Part shown: positions 1-7,800 of the stretch, piece by piece
Position numbering within the stretch: position 1 is the first letter of the stretch
How the letters are laid out: every line of letters begins with the position of its first letter
Source: an uncultured Bacteroidales bacterium
GTDB taxonomy: Bacteria; Bacteroidota; Bacteroidia; Bacteroidales; Bacteroidaceae
Direction of reading: 5' to 3'
DNA: 29,104 nucleotides
Assembly (NCBI GenBank): GCA_937901185.1
Contig: CALCHR010000162.1
Span: 1 to 29,104 of the forward strand
Notes under the pieces: generated by a model
Seen by the model: only the letters and a program-made list of their open reading frames with translations
Databases searched by the model: none
What the model was told of the DNA's origin: nothing
Position numbers and translations under genes: made by a program

Positions 1-188
1 ACAGCGCTACAGGCAATGCCGTCATCAACAACCGACTGAGTGATAACCGTGCAGAATATATCCTACGTTTATTGGAACAAAGGGGTGTTGACAATAAGAA
101 GATACTGAAGGTTTCAGAAGGTGGTATTGACAGATTCAATCCCGATGAAGCCAACAGACACACAAAGATTGAGCTGCATATAAAATAA
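1..188 (+). CDS. OmpA-like C-terminal domain protein, 3' end only
   Basis: The reading frame beginning at base 3 is open from the window edge to TAA at 186-188 and encodes about 61 residues. It contains the helix and strand pattern of an OmpA-like peptidoglycan-binding domain: an N-x2-LS-x2-RA stretch (NNRLSDNRAEYILRLLEQ) followed by a closing strand ending IELHIK. In this family the RA-containing helix packs against the diaminopimelate-binding site. The 5' part lies outside the window, so neither a signal peptide nor other domains can be seen. It is the only convincing plus-strand gene here and converges with the abi gene. The domain call is good; the full protein type is unknown. Confidence 0.75.
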   Translation, partial: SATGNAVINNRLSDNRAEYILRLLEQRGVDNKKILKVSEGGIDRFNPDEANRHTKIELHIK

Positions 189-204
189 TTTTTTTCATTT
201 TCAT

Positions 205-240
205 GGTAAGGCTTGCTCGTGATGAGTGGGCCTTATTTTA
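205..240 (+). terminator. Probable intrinsic terminator of the OmpA-like gene
   Basis: A 6-bp perfect stem (TAAGGC 207-212 with GCCTTA 230-235) is followed by a T-rich run, 17 bases after the plus-strand stop codon. The loop is long (17 nt), so strength is uncertain, but position and polarity fit. Confidence 0.55.
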
Positions 241-243
241 TTC

Positions 244-290
244 CTTAATCGACAAAATCACCCTGAAAACCGCTTCTTAATCGACAAAAT
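244..290. repeat. 15-bp direct repeat pair
   Basis: CTTAATCGACAAAAT occurs at 244-258 and again at 276-290, a 32-bp spacing. The rest of the 189-387 gap holds only this pair and two terminators. No function is known. Confidence 0.6.
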
Positions 291-343
291 TTCCGTCTTT
301 ATGAATAACTGCGATTCTTATTAGAAAATATGTTCATACAATC

Positions 344-389
344 AAAAGACAGGAATTATCACCAAAGCCAGTGATAATTCCTGTCTTTT
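344..389 (-). terminator. Strong bidirectional intrinsic terminator between OmpA-like gene and abi
   Basis: A perfect 19-bp stem (344-362 with 371-389) surrounds an 8-nt loop. Both arms end in a T/A run, so it can terminate from either side. It starts inside the abi stop codon on the minus strand and separates two convergent genes. Confidence 0.9.
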
Positions 390-1293
390 ATGCTTTCCAG
401 AGAGGTTCATCTTCCCAATCTGTAGGGAATCCTACTGCCGCAATATCAACTGTGGGATACTTGTCAATAAGTCTTTTTAATTTATCCTTAAACTTGTTAT
501 TTGGTGAAACCGTAAACAACAAGTATTGAATCATGCATATACGGTAATAGATCCTTTTGGGATTTGTCTTTCTAATATCTATCCATGGAAATGCCGTAAT
601 TTGTGGATTAGCAGTGTTGATGGCGAGTTCTCTATTCCAGGTTCTCGTGTGATGACAGCACATATTCCGTAAATTGCCTAATACAAGCATCCATGAAGTG
701 AAAGCCGGTTCCTGAAGACCAAAATATTTAGCCACTTTTTTCTTTGCTTTCGGACTCATGAGATTCATAAATATATGACACAAGTTCCCTAATGGTAAAA
801 TCTCCGCAATCATCCACGCTGGTGGAAATCTATGAGAGTCCGAATATTTATTTTTAAAATGAATGATGAATTCTTCCTTGGATTTTTCGTATTCAGATTG
901 AATCAAAGACAACGACGAATTAAAATGAAATTCACTTTTGAAATATTTACGTTCGGTCATCCAAAAGATGTCACCTAATACATCAGAAACGATATTTACG
1001 ATTGTGCTTCGAAAAGCTACTTCTATTTTTTCTATTTCATTGAATAAAAGAAGTCGTAATTTACGGTCGAAACGATACATATTCATAAGCTTATCGAATG
1101 ATGCTTCTTGCTTGAATAGGTGCTTGTGTTTCGGTTCTTTGTATAAGGGATAAAAGTATGCCTTTAGTCTGAAATAGCCTATATTGCGAATATAATTTAT
1201 CGCTTTTGCATTATTAGATATTATCAGTCCTTTTTCTTTCAGACTTGACACAAGTTCTTCAGTGGTCTTGTTTGTTTTGTTATACTTGGCCAT
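388..1293 (-). CDS. Abi family protein (Abi_2, AbiD/AbiF-like HEPN protein)
   Basis: The 301-residue product matches the Abi_2 family in length and layout. An N-terminal helical part contains the family pattern around residues 36-46 (RNIGYFRLKAY) and the helix FDRKLRLLLFNEIEKIE (75-91). The conserved core LGNLRNMCCHHTRTWNR (205-221) follows and carries R209-x4-H214, the R-x4-6-H arrangement of HEPN ribonucleases. Abi_2 proteins are phage-defence factors thought to act by abortive infection, with RNA cleavage inferred from the HEPN fold. No signal peptide or membrane segment is visible. The gene lies directly downstream of a predicted small RNA with its own promoter and terminator, and of a higBA pair on the same strand, so expression probably depends on read-through. 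No Shine-Dalgarno sequence precedes the ATG, which sits after an AT-only stretch. Family assignment is firm; mechanism is inferred. Confidence 0.88.
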   Translation of the reverse strand: MAKYNKTNKTTEELVSSLKEKGLIISNNAKAINYIRNIGYFRLKAYFYPLYKEPKHKHLFKQEASFDKLMNMYRFDRKLRLLLFNEIEKIEVAFRSTIVNIVSDVLGDIFWMTERKYFKSEFHFNSSLSLIQSEYEKSKEEFIIHFKNKYSDSHRFPPAWMIAEILPLGNLCHIFMNLMSPKAKKKVAKYFGLQEPAFTSWMLVLGNLRNMCCHHTRTWNRELAINTANPQITAFPWIDIRKTNPKRIYYRICMIQYLLFTVSPNNKFKDKLKRLIDKYPTVDIAAVGFPTDWEDEPLWKA

Positions 1294-1305
1294 ACTATTA
1301 TATAT

Positions 1306-1360
1306 AAAAAAAACGACCTGCCTATTTGAGCATTGTTAAGAGGCTTGGCAGGTTCTACTG
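1306..1360 (-). ncRNA. Putative small RNA upstream of abi (promoter, hairpin, U-tract)
   Basis: Between the antitoxin gene and abi, the minus strand shows a complete miniature transcription unit. A Bacteroidetes promoter ends at 1365. The expected start is around 1358-1360. A 7-bp G/C-rich stem (ACCTGCC/GGCAGGT, 1347-1353 with 1316-1322) encloses a 24-nt loop, and eight consecutive U residues follow (1313-1306). The abi ATG comes 13 bases later. The predicted RNA is about 55 nt. It may be a small RNA or an attenuator limiting abi expression. As I recall, structured RNAs upstream of Abi_2 genes have been reported; this could not be checked here. Confidence 0.55.
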
Positions 1361-1364
1361 AGTG

Positions 1365-1396
1365 CAAAGATAATACAATCTTTGTTTTCACACAAA
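1365..1396 (-). promoter_or_regulatory. Bacteroidetes-type promoter for the RNA/abi segment
   Basis: On the minus strand TTTG (1393-1396) is separated by 20 bp from TATCTTTG (1365-1372). This matches the -33/-7 consensus TTTG-N19-21-TAnnTTTG of the Bacteroidetes primary sigma factor. The -33 element overlaps the last codons and stop of the upstream antitoxin gene. Confidence 0.75.
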
Positions 1397-1699
1397 CGAT
1401 GGCACAAACTGTATGCCAAGAATAGATGCAATTCTAAAGAAACTTGACAACTGAATATCCGCTTTACCTCGCTCTACGCGTGCGATGTAGCTTTGATCGC
1501 GTCCTAACTTTTCAGCGACCTCTTTTTGTGTCAATTTCAACTCCTTGCGACGTTCTTTGAGCATATTGCCATAAAACCATGCCAAAGACTGCTCGTCAAA
1601 TTCATTGCGGGTTTCCGTACCATGAGTGCCGTATTTGTCATCGAGCATCTTGTTGGTAGTAGAAAGTTTTGCTAATTTGGTTTCATCAATCTTTCTCAT
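1388..1699 (-). CDS. XRE-family antitoxin (HigA-like)
   Basis: The 103-residue protein has a C-terminal helix-turn-helix of the XRE/Cro type (about residues 47-98: LKERRKELKLTQKEVAEKLG, then DQSYIARVERGKADIQLSSF), ending in GIQFVPSFV. The N-terminal 45 residues probably form the part that binds the toxin. It follows the toxin gene with a 4-base overlap (ATGA at 1696-1699), the toxin-first order typical of HigBA. HigA proteins neutralise HigB and repress their own promoter through the HTH. A candidate operator lies at 2070-2087. The name higA is likely, but related RelE/XRE pairs share this arrangement. Confidence 0.85.
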   Translation of the reverse strand: MRKIDETKLAKLSTTNKMLDDKYGTHGTETRNEFDEQSLAWFYGNMLKERRKELKLTQKEVAEKLGRDQSYIARVERGKADIQLSSFFRIASILGIQFVPSFV

Positions 1700-2061
1700 A
1701 ATTCAAGGTCTTTTAATATTTTCTCTGCTTTACTTATCTGTTTCTTATAATCCTTTTCCGACTTTTTTAGAAAACCATTCAGCAAAAGTATTCGGGTGGA
1801 TTGTATTATGTTGTCGTGGTCAATGGCAAACAACACGGTTCTATATTCACTCGTCCCTACAGAAACTCGCATCTCATATAAATCAGTATTCACGAGGTGC
1901 TTGACAAACTTATTCGGCAGCGCATAGACAGTCTGGATAACATTGAATACGTGCTCAAATTTTTGTTTCACATTCTCGGTTAATCCTTCGTAGAACAATT
2001 CAAACTCTTGTGACTTATAGATAACTCTAATATCAGTTTTACTTTCCTCATCGCTATTCAT
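1696..2061 (-). CDS. HigB/RelE-ParE superfamily toxin (Gp49-like)
   Basis: The 121-residue protein matches phage-derived Gp49-like/HigB toxins, which are ribosome-dependent mRNA interferases of the RelE fold. Recognisable segments are VYALPNKFVKHL (45-56), LYEMRVSVG (61-69), YRTVLFAID (73-81) and LLNGFLKKSEKDYKKQI (93-109). These correspond to the central strands and the basic C-terminal helix. It overlaps the antitoxin start by four bases, so the two are translationally coupled. The -7 promoter element ends only four bases before the ATG, so the message is probably leaderless or nearly so. No truncation is seen. RNA cleavage activity is inferred from family only. Confidence 0.85.
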   Translation of the reverse strand: MNSDEESKTDIRVIYKSQEFELFYEGLTENVKQKFEHVFNVIQTVYALPNKFVKHLVNTDLYEMRVSVGTSEYRTVLFAIDHDNIIQSTRILLLNGFLKKSEKDYKKQISKAEKILKDLEL

Positions 2062-2065
2062 AATG

Positions 2066-2097
2066 CAAATATAACTAATTAGTCATAAATCAAGCAA
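2066..2097 (-). promoter_or_regulatory. higBA promoter with overlapping palindromic operator
   Basis: On the minus strand TATATTTG (2066-2073) is a perfect TAnnTTTG -7 element. A TTG (2095-2097) lies 21 bp upstream as a -33 match. The spacer holds the palindrome ACTAATTAGT (2074-2083), extending with one mismatch to 2070-2087, a natural candidate for HigA autorepression. Confidence 0.6.
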
Positions 2098-2460
2098 GGT
2101 CCAAGAGAAAAAAATACTAACAAAAGAAAACTTTAACAAGTTCCACAAGAGATATCTCTACTTCTAACATTTTAGAAATATGGATAAAGAGTGAGGGTGT
2201 TTACCTGCAAATTCTTAGTAGCTTTCTAGGAAATCTTAGTAAACTTCTAGGAAAAACTAGAAAACTCCGAGTTTTACTTAGTAAACTCCGAAGAAACGGT
2301 CGGAAATCACTACTGATTTCCAGATAGTTGCAAAGGGCATTTTTGAGGCATGGAGGGGCACAAAGATGGTAATCTGGAAACAAGGTGTAACATTCTTCGG
2401 CCTCGACTCAATATTTATATGCCGCCAACCTTTATCTACGCCTCAGAGCATATCAACCAA
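2098..2460. other. Gene-free stretch between higBA and the DUF4112 gene
   Basis: No credible gene is seen. Contents are a 12-bp palindrome AGAGATATCTCT (2148-2159), the CTAG-rich repeat (2212-2300), a perfect 8-bp hairpin GGAAATCA/TGATTTCC with a 4-nt loop (2302-2321), and AT-rich filler. No clear terminator was found after the DUF4112 gene. Confidence 0.6.
2212..2300 (+). repeat. CTAG-rich intergenic repeat, copy A
   Basis: Bases 2214-2250 match 37 bases of the copies near 14049 (opposite strand) and 29055 with one substitution. The element is built from modules such as CTTAGTA, TTTCTAGGAAA and AAACTTCTAG. After 2250 this copy diverges into further related modules (GGAAAAACTAG, CTTAGTAAACTCCG). 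Confidence 0.75.
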
Positions 2461-2994
2461 TCAAAACAAGCCGCAGAGCCAGGCCCAGGCGTCGCCTACG
2501 AGTTTGGCCAACTCAATAAGCAGGAACACCAGCCCAACGATTAGCAAGCAGAGGAGCACCACCAGCAAAGCCATCAAGAGAGCTTTGCGGTTTACCTGAC
2601 TGATGACTTCTTTCTCGCCGGCTACAAAGCCTTCCACTAAGCGTGCATTCTTGGTGTACGACTTGCTGACGAAGTCAAGAACGGTGCCTACGAAGAACGG
2701 CAAGAGGCCGACGAGCACGTCGAGCAGCACGTTGCAGAGCATGGCCAATGTCAGGGGGAGGCTACGCACCTTCACGGCACTCACATAGAGGAAGGGTGCC
2801 ACCAAGAGGGCGGTTACTACATCGCCGTAGCCGGGAAGGAGGAATCCGACAATGGGGTCGAGATAGTAGCGGTCCATCACGCGCGCCGTGGCTTGCATAA
2901 AGCGATAGGACAAGGATGTTTGTATCTCGCCCAAACGCTTGGGGCCGATGGGGGCTTTAGAGGCTTGCTGACGGGTTTTACTAAAGAGGCTCAT
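2461..2994 (-). CDS. DUF4112 domain membrane protein
   Basis: The 177-residue protein carries the DUF4112 signature: ARVMDRYYLDPIVGFLLPGYGD (residues 37-58), a short helix plus a DP-x-GxLxPxxGD loop entering the membrane. Three hydrophobic segments follow at about 58-75, 80-105 and 137-163. The N-terminal 36 residues are basic and hydrophilic, with no signal peptide. The family's biochemical role is not established. It starts 36 bases after the end of the ABC-F gene on the same strand, so the two probably share a transcript. The start is supported by full coverage of the domain. Confidence 0.8.
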   Translation of the reverse strand: MSLFSKTRQQASKAPIGPKRLGEIQTSLSYRFMQATARVMDRYYLDPIVGFLLPGYGDVVTALLVAPFLYVSAVKVRSLPLTLAMLCNVLLDVLVGLLPFFVGTVLDFVSKSYTKNARLVEGFVAGEKEVISQVNRKALLMALLVVLLCLLIVGLVFLLIELAKLVGDAWAWLCGLF

Positions 2995-3030
2995 GGGGAT
3001 GTCTATATAAAAATATACAATGGCGCCTTG

Positions 3031-4668
3031 TTAGGACTTACGTTCCAACTCTTGCAGGCTCTCCATCTTCTTTGTTTCCAAGAACTCGTAGACACCGCAG
3101 AGGTGTTCGCGCACACGGCCATGACCGAACTCATAGACCTTGGTGGCCAGGCCGTCGAGGAAGTCGCGGTCGTGGCTCACGCAGATGAGTGTGCCGTCGA
3201 AGTCCTGAAGGGCTTGCTTAAGGATGTCCTTAGTTTTGAGGTCGAGGTGGTTGGTGGGCTCATCGAGGATGAGGAGATTGACGGGCTCGAGCAAGAGTTT
3301 CATCAAGGCCAAGCGGGTGCGCTCGCCGCCGGAGAGTACTTTCACTTTCTTGGTGCTGGCTTCGCCGCCGAACATAAAGGCGCCGAGCAGGTCGCGTATC
3401 TTGTTGCGGATGTCGCCCTTTGCCACATCGTCGATGGTCTGGAAGACGGTGAGGTTTTCATCGAGCAGCGAGGCCTGGTTCTGCGCAAAATAGCCTATCT
3501 GCACATTGTGGCCGAGCTGAAGATTGCCTTCGTGCTGTAGCTCGTTCATGATGCACTTGACGAGCGTAGACTTACCCTCGCCGTTGCGGCCTACGAAGGC
3601 CACCTTGTCGCCGCGCTCAATGGTAAGGCTCACTTTGGAGAAGATTTGCTTATCGCCAAAGGCCTTGCCCACTCCGTCCATCATGACGGGATACTGTCCG
3701 CTACGTGGTGAGGGCGGGAACTTAAGGCGCAAGGCTGAGGTGTCTTCTTCGTCCACCTCTATAAGCTCCAGTTTCTCCAGCATCTTCACGCGGCTCTGCA
3801 CCTGGAACGTCTTGGAGTAAGTGCCTTTGAAGCGCTCAATAAAGTCTTTCGTCTCCTGAATCATCTTCTGCTGCTCCTCCCATTGTTTCATTTGCTGATC
3901 GCGCCGCTCAGCACGCAACTGGAGATACTGGGAATAGTTCACCTTGTAATCGTAGATGCGACCCATCGTTACCTCGATGGTGCGCGTGGTGATGTTGTCT
4001 ACAAACTTACGGTCGTGGCTGATGACTACTACGGCCTTGCCGTTGCTGATGAGAAAGTCTTCCAGCCATCCGATACTCTCGATGTCCAAGTGGTTGGTGG
4101 GCTCGTCGAGCAAGAGGACGTCGGGGTTGCGCAAGAGCATTTTTGCCAATTCAATACGCATGCGCCATCCGCCGGAGAACTCGCTCGTCTGGCGATTGAA
4201 GTCTTTGCGCTCGAAGCCCAGACCGAGGAGTGTCTTCTCTACGTCTTCCTCGAAATGGGTCATGTCGATGGCATAGAACTTTTCGCTCTTGGTGGCCACC
4301 TCTTCGATGAGGGCCATATACTCGTCGCTCTCGTAGTCGGTGCGCTCGGCAAGCTGCTTGTTGAGTTCCTCAATCTCTGCCTCCATGTTGTGCAGGTGGG
4401 CAAAGGCCTGCGATGCCTCTTCGAAAACGGTGCGGCCATCCTCGGTCATGAGGTGCTGAGGGAGATAGGCTATCACGGTATCCTTTGGCGCTGACACCTG
4501 TCCGCGAGTGGCTTGACGCACGCCGGCGAGAATCTTCAGCAAGGTAGACTTACCGGCTCCGTTCTTACCCATCAAAGCGATGCGGTCCTTGTCGTTAATC
4601 ACAAAAGAGATGTCACTGAAAAGTGTGGTGCCGCCAAACTCTACGGCCAATCCGTCAACTGAAACCAT
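3031..4668 (-). CDS. ABC-F family ATPase (ribosome-associated)
   Basis: The 545-residue cytoplasmic protein has two ABC domains and no membrane segments. Domain 1 has Walker A GKNGAGKST (34-42), signature FSGGW (164-168) and Walker B LLLDEPTNHLD (185-195). Domain 2 has GRNGEGKST (360-368), LSGGE (445-449) and LILDEPTNHLD (466-476). The charged linker between them (about 230-320) is the region that reaches the peptidyl-transferase centre in ABC-F proteins, which act on the ribosome E site to relieve stalled states. Length and linker fit housekeeping members rather than antibiotic-resistance types, though resistance cannot be excluded. A purine run AAGAAGAAA precedes the ATG. A 22-bp repeat array lies 24 bases or more upstream in the presumed leader or promoter. 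Confidence 0.9.
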   Translation of the reverse strand: MVSVDGLAVEFGGTTLFSDISFVINDKDRIALMGKNGAGKSTLLKILAGVRQATRGQVSAPKDTVIAYLPQHLMTEDGRTVFEEASQAFAHLHNMEAEIEELNKQLAERTDYESDEYMALIEEVATKSEKFYAIDMTHFEEDVEKTLLGLGFERKDFNRQTSEFSGGWRMRIELAKMLLRNPDVLLLDEPTNHLDIESIGWLEDFLISNGKAVVVISHDRKFVDNITTRTIEVTMGRIYDYKVNYSQYLQLRAERRDQQMKQWEEQQKMIQETKDFIERFKGTYSKTFQVQSRVKMLEKLELIEVDEEDTSALRLKFPPSPRSGQYPVMMDGVGKAFGDKQIFSKVSLTIERGDKVAFVGRNGEGKSTLVKCIMNELQHEGNLQLGHNVQIGYFAQNQASLLDENLTVFQTIDDVAKGDIRNKIRDLLGAFMFGGEASTKKVKVLSGGERTRLALMKLLLEPVNLLILDEPTNHLDLKTKDILKQALQDFDGTLICVSHDRDFLDGLATKVYEFGHGRVREHLCGVYEFLETKKMESLQELERKS

Positions 4669-4691
4669 TTTCTTCTTAGCTTATATATTTT

Positions 4692-4801
4692 GTAACACGG
4701 CTTGTTACTTGTGGTTACATGAGAAGTAACTCATGGTTACATGGCTTGTAACTATTGGTTACATAAGAAGTAACCCATGGTTACACGGCGTGTTACTTTC
4801 T
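4692..4801. repeat. Five-unit 22-bp array of alternating GTTAC/GTAAC boxes
   Basis: Ten GTTAC or GTAAC pentamers start at 4692, 4704, 4714, 4726, 4736, 4748, 4758, 4770, 4780 and 4792. The spacing alternates 12/10 bp without error, giving five 22-bp units. Units 2-4 are inverted repeats of the form GTTAC-N7-GTAAC. The N7 spacers alternate between A(C/T)GGC(T/G)T (units 1, 3, 5) and AT(G/A)AGAA (units 2, 4), which suggests a 44-bp higher-order period. The array fills the gap between the terminator of the barrel-protein operon and the ABC-F gene. It could be a multi-site operator or form successive RNA hairpins in the ABC-F leader. Confidence 0.85.
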
Positions 4802-4812
4802 GTAAAACAAAT

Positions 4813-4857
4813 CCGAGTGGTTGTTTGAGCCGTTTACCGCTCATCCCAACCACTCGG
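4813..4857 (-). terminator. Intrinsic terminator of the envelope operon
   Basis: A perfect 11-bp stem (CCGAGTGGTTG 4813-4823 with CAACCACTCGG 4847-4857) carries a second internal 5-bp stem (TGAGC 4826-4830 with GCTCA 4839-4843). On the minus strand it is followed by ATTTGTTTT and lies 28 bases after the stop codon of the 1727-residue gene. Confidence 0.85.
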
Positions 4858-4885
4858 TTAAACGTATATTAAATAGGTCTTATAA

Positions 4886-7800
4886 TTAGAAACTATACTT
4901 GGTACCGAACATCAGTTTGACATCAGCCTCGGCAGGACGCCAGCCGTTTGCCATAATGGAGCTGGACATCACTTGGAGAGAAGGCTCTGCGAACACCTCG
5001 ATCTGAGGAGTTACCTTCACACCAAATTGAAGACCGGCTTGTACGCCAACGCCCCAAGTGCGTGAATAGTCCTTGCCGCTGCAAGTGTTGGCTGCGATAC
5101 CGGCGAAGGCTGCCATCTGGAACTTCTTGGCATCGGTGCTTTCGCCTGTAGTCAAAGCCAAGAGATTTACCAAATAGTCTACGTGCAATGAGAGGAGGTT
5201 CTTGTTGGAGGTATGATCGTGGCGGAGCATAGAGTTAGACAAACCGGCACGCACACCGGAAACTCCGGTCAGCCAACGGCCGTAGGTTACATCTGTGGTG
5301 AAGGTAAAACGCTTACCGCCCTCCACGAAGGAGAAGTTCTGCGTGTTGATACCTGTACCCAAGGCTACAGAGACAAACTGCTTTTTCTCGGGGGCAGAGG
5401 CCTTGCGGAAACTGAAAGAACCCTTCTCGCCACCGAAGTTGTAGTTCACACCGACGAGAGCGGCGGCCTGCACCTTCATGTAGCGGCTCATGTACTCAAC
5501 GGGGCGACGGAACTGATAAGTCAGCATCGGCTCGGCATAGAGTTCGATAGAGGGAGACACGCGGAACGCCAACTGCAAACCGGCATGTACATCGGGGTTT
5601 ATCTTTGTTTGGCCGGGACGATAGTCTACACCGAAGTTCAAACCTCCGAACAAACGGGTGGAGAACAAGCGATCTTCCTTGTAGCCGAAGCATACGGCGT
5701 GCAAGTCGGTCATCACGTCGGCGCCAATCATAGCCTTGGCATAGTGGCCATAATTGTTCTCATTATTATTATAAAGAGCTGCTACATTACCGCGCCAAGC
5801 CAAGAACGGATTGAACCAGTGGCCGAAGCTGAAGCGTGTCATGAAGCCATACATGTCGGGATACTTGCGCTCGTTGGCATTGGCTGTAGCACCCATTGCC
5901 AAAGACATAAAGGAATGAGAGGCGTCTACATCGTAGGTGCCGCGGTCTAACATGATAGACTTGGGACTGAACGAGAAACTGTACTTGGTACCTACCAACA
6001 TCTTCACATCGGCTTCGGCAGGACGCCAACCATTTGCCATAATAGAACTGGTCATCACCTGAACTGAAGGCTCTGCGAAAATTTCTACCTGAGGAGTTAC
6101 GTTCACACCAAACTGCATACCGGCCTCAACTCCAACACCCCATGTGCGGGAAAAGTCGGCTCCGCCGCAAGTGTTACCAGCCAAACCGGCGAAGGCCATC
6201 ATCTGGAAACGCTTATTGTCTGTACGCTCGCCGGTGGTTAAAGCCAAGAGGTTCACCATATAGTCGGCATGCAAAGTGGTCAAGTTCTTGTTGGAAGTAT
6301 TCTCGAGGCGGATGGTCGTATTAGATAAACCGGCACGAATACCAGAGATGCCATTGAACCAGTAGCCGTAGTTTACATCAGCAGCGAAAGTCATACGCTT
6401 GCCGCCTTCCACGAAAGAGAAATTCTGCGTATTCAAGCCGGTGCCAATGGCGCCTGATACAAACTGCTTGTGCTCGGGACGCTCCACCTTTCTAAAGGTA
6501 GCTGAACCTTTCTCGCCACCGAAGTTGTAGTTCACACCGACAAGAGCAGCGGCCTGCACCTTCATGTAGCGGCTCATGTACTCAACGGGACGACGGAACT
6601 GATAGGTCAGCATCGGCTCGGCATAGAGTTCGATAGAGGGAGACACGCGGAACGCCAACTGCAAACCGGCATGTACATCGGGGTTTATCTTTGTTTGGCC
6701 GGGACGATAGTCTACACCGAAGTTCAAACCTCCGAACAAACGGGTGGAGAACAAGCGATCTTCCTTGTAGCCGAAGCATACGGCGTGCAAGTCGGTCATC
6801 ACGTCGGCGCCAATCATAGCCTTGGCATAGTGGCCATAATTGTTCTCATTATTATTATAAAGAGCTGCTACATTACCGCGCCAAGCCAAGAACGGATTGA
6901 ACCAGTGGCCGAAGCTGAAGCGTGTCATGAAGCCATACATGTCGGGATACTTGCGCTCGTTGGCATTGGCTGTAGCACCCATCGCCAAAGAAACAAAGGA
7001 GTGACTCTTATCGGCATCGTATGTACCACGGTCTAGCATAATGGATGTCGGGCTGAAAGAGAAGTTGTACTTGGTACCAACCAACAACTTCATATCAGCT
7101 TCAGCAGGACGCCATCCCTTATCCATAATAGAACTGGTCATCACCTGAATTGAAGGCTCCAAGAAGAATTCGATTGCGGGATTCAAGTTCACACCAAACT
7201 GCATACCGGTTTGGATACCGCCACCCCATGTGCGAGAATAGTCGGCTCCGCCGCAGGTGTTTCCTACCAAACCTGCGAAAGCCAGCATTTGGAAACGCTT
7301 GTCGTCTGTGCGCTCACCGGTGGTCAAAGCCAAGAGGTTCACCAAATAATCGGCATGCAAACCTGTCAAGTTCTTATTGGAAGTATTATTGTGGCGAATC
7401 ATAGAGTTGGACAAACCGAGACGAACACCGGATACACCATTGAACCAATAGCCATAGTTCACATCAGCAGCAAAGGTCATACGCTTGGCGCCTTGAACAA
7501 AAGAGAAGTTTTGTGTGTTCAAACCAGTACCCAACGCTCCAGATATAAACTGCTTATGCTGGGGACGCTCTACGTTCTTAAATGTAGCTGAGCCCTGCTC
7601 ACCTCCAAAGAGATAGTTCATACCAAAATATACAGCAGGCTGGAACTTCATAAGGTTGCTCATTGTTTCTACCGGGCGTACAAACTGATAAGCCAATTGA
7701 GGCTCTACATAAAGTTCTATTTCCTTATTTAGGCGGAAGGCAAACTGCAAGCCGGCGTGTACATCGGGAATAAACTGGTGTACCACGGGACGATAGTCAT

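Noticed and set aside
2201..2383. Minus-strand 60-codon frame rich in LLSK/FPRS repeats
   Set aside because: It is translation of the CTAG-rich non-coding repeat; a similar artefact appears at 13849-14220.
2893..4494. Long plus-strand open frames (2893-3540 and 3883-4494) opposite the ABC-F gene
   Set aside because: They are antisense to a protein with complete ABC motifs, lack recognisable domains, and arise from the codon composition of the real gene.
4692..4801. Possible CRISPR array
   Set aside because: The units are 22 bp with 5- and 7-nt spacers and no unique long spacers, and no cas genes are present.
5496..6779. Two nearly identical 65-codon minus-strand frames (5496-5693, 6582-6779)
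   Set aside because: They lie in another frame of the 377-bp duplication; their similarity follows from the duplication.
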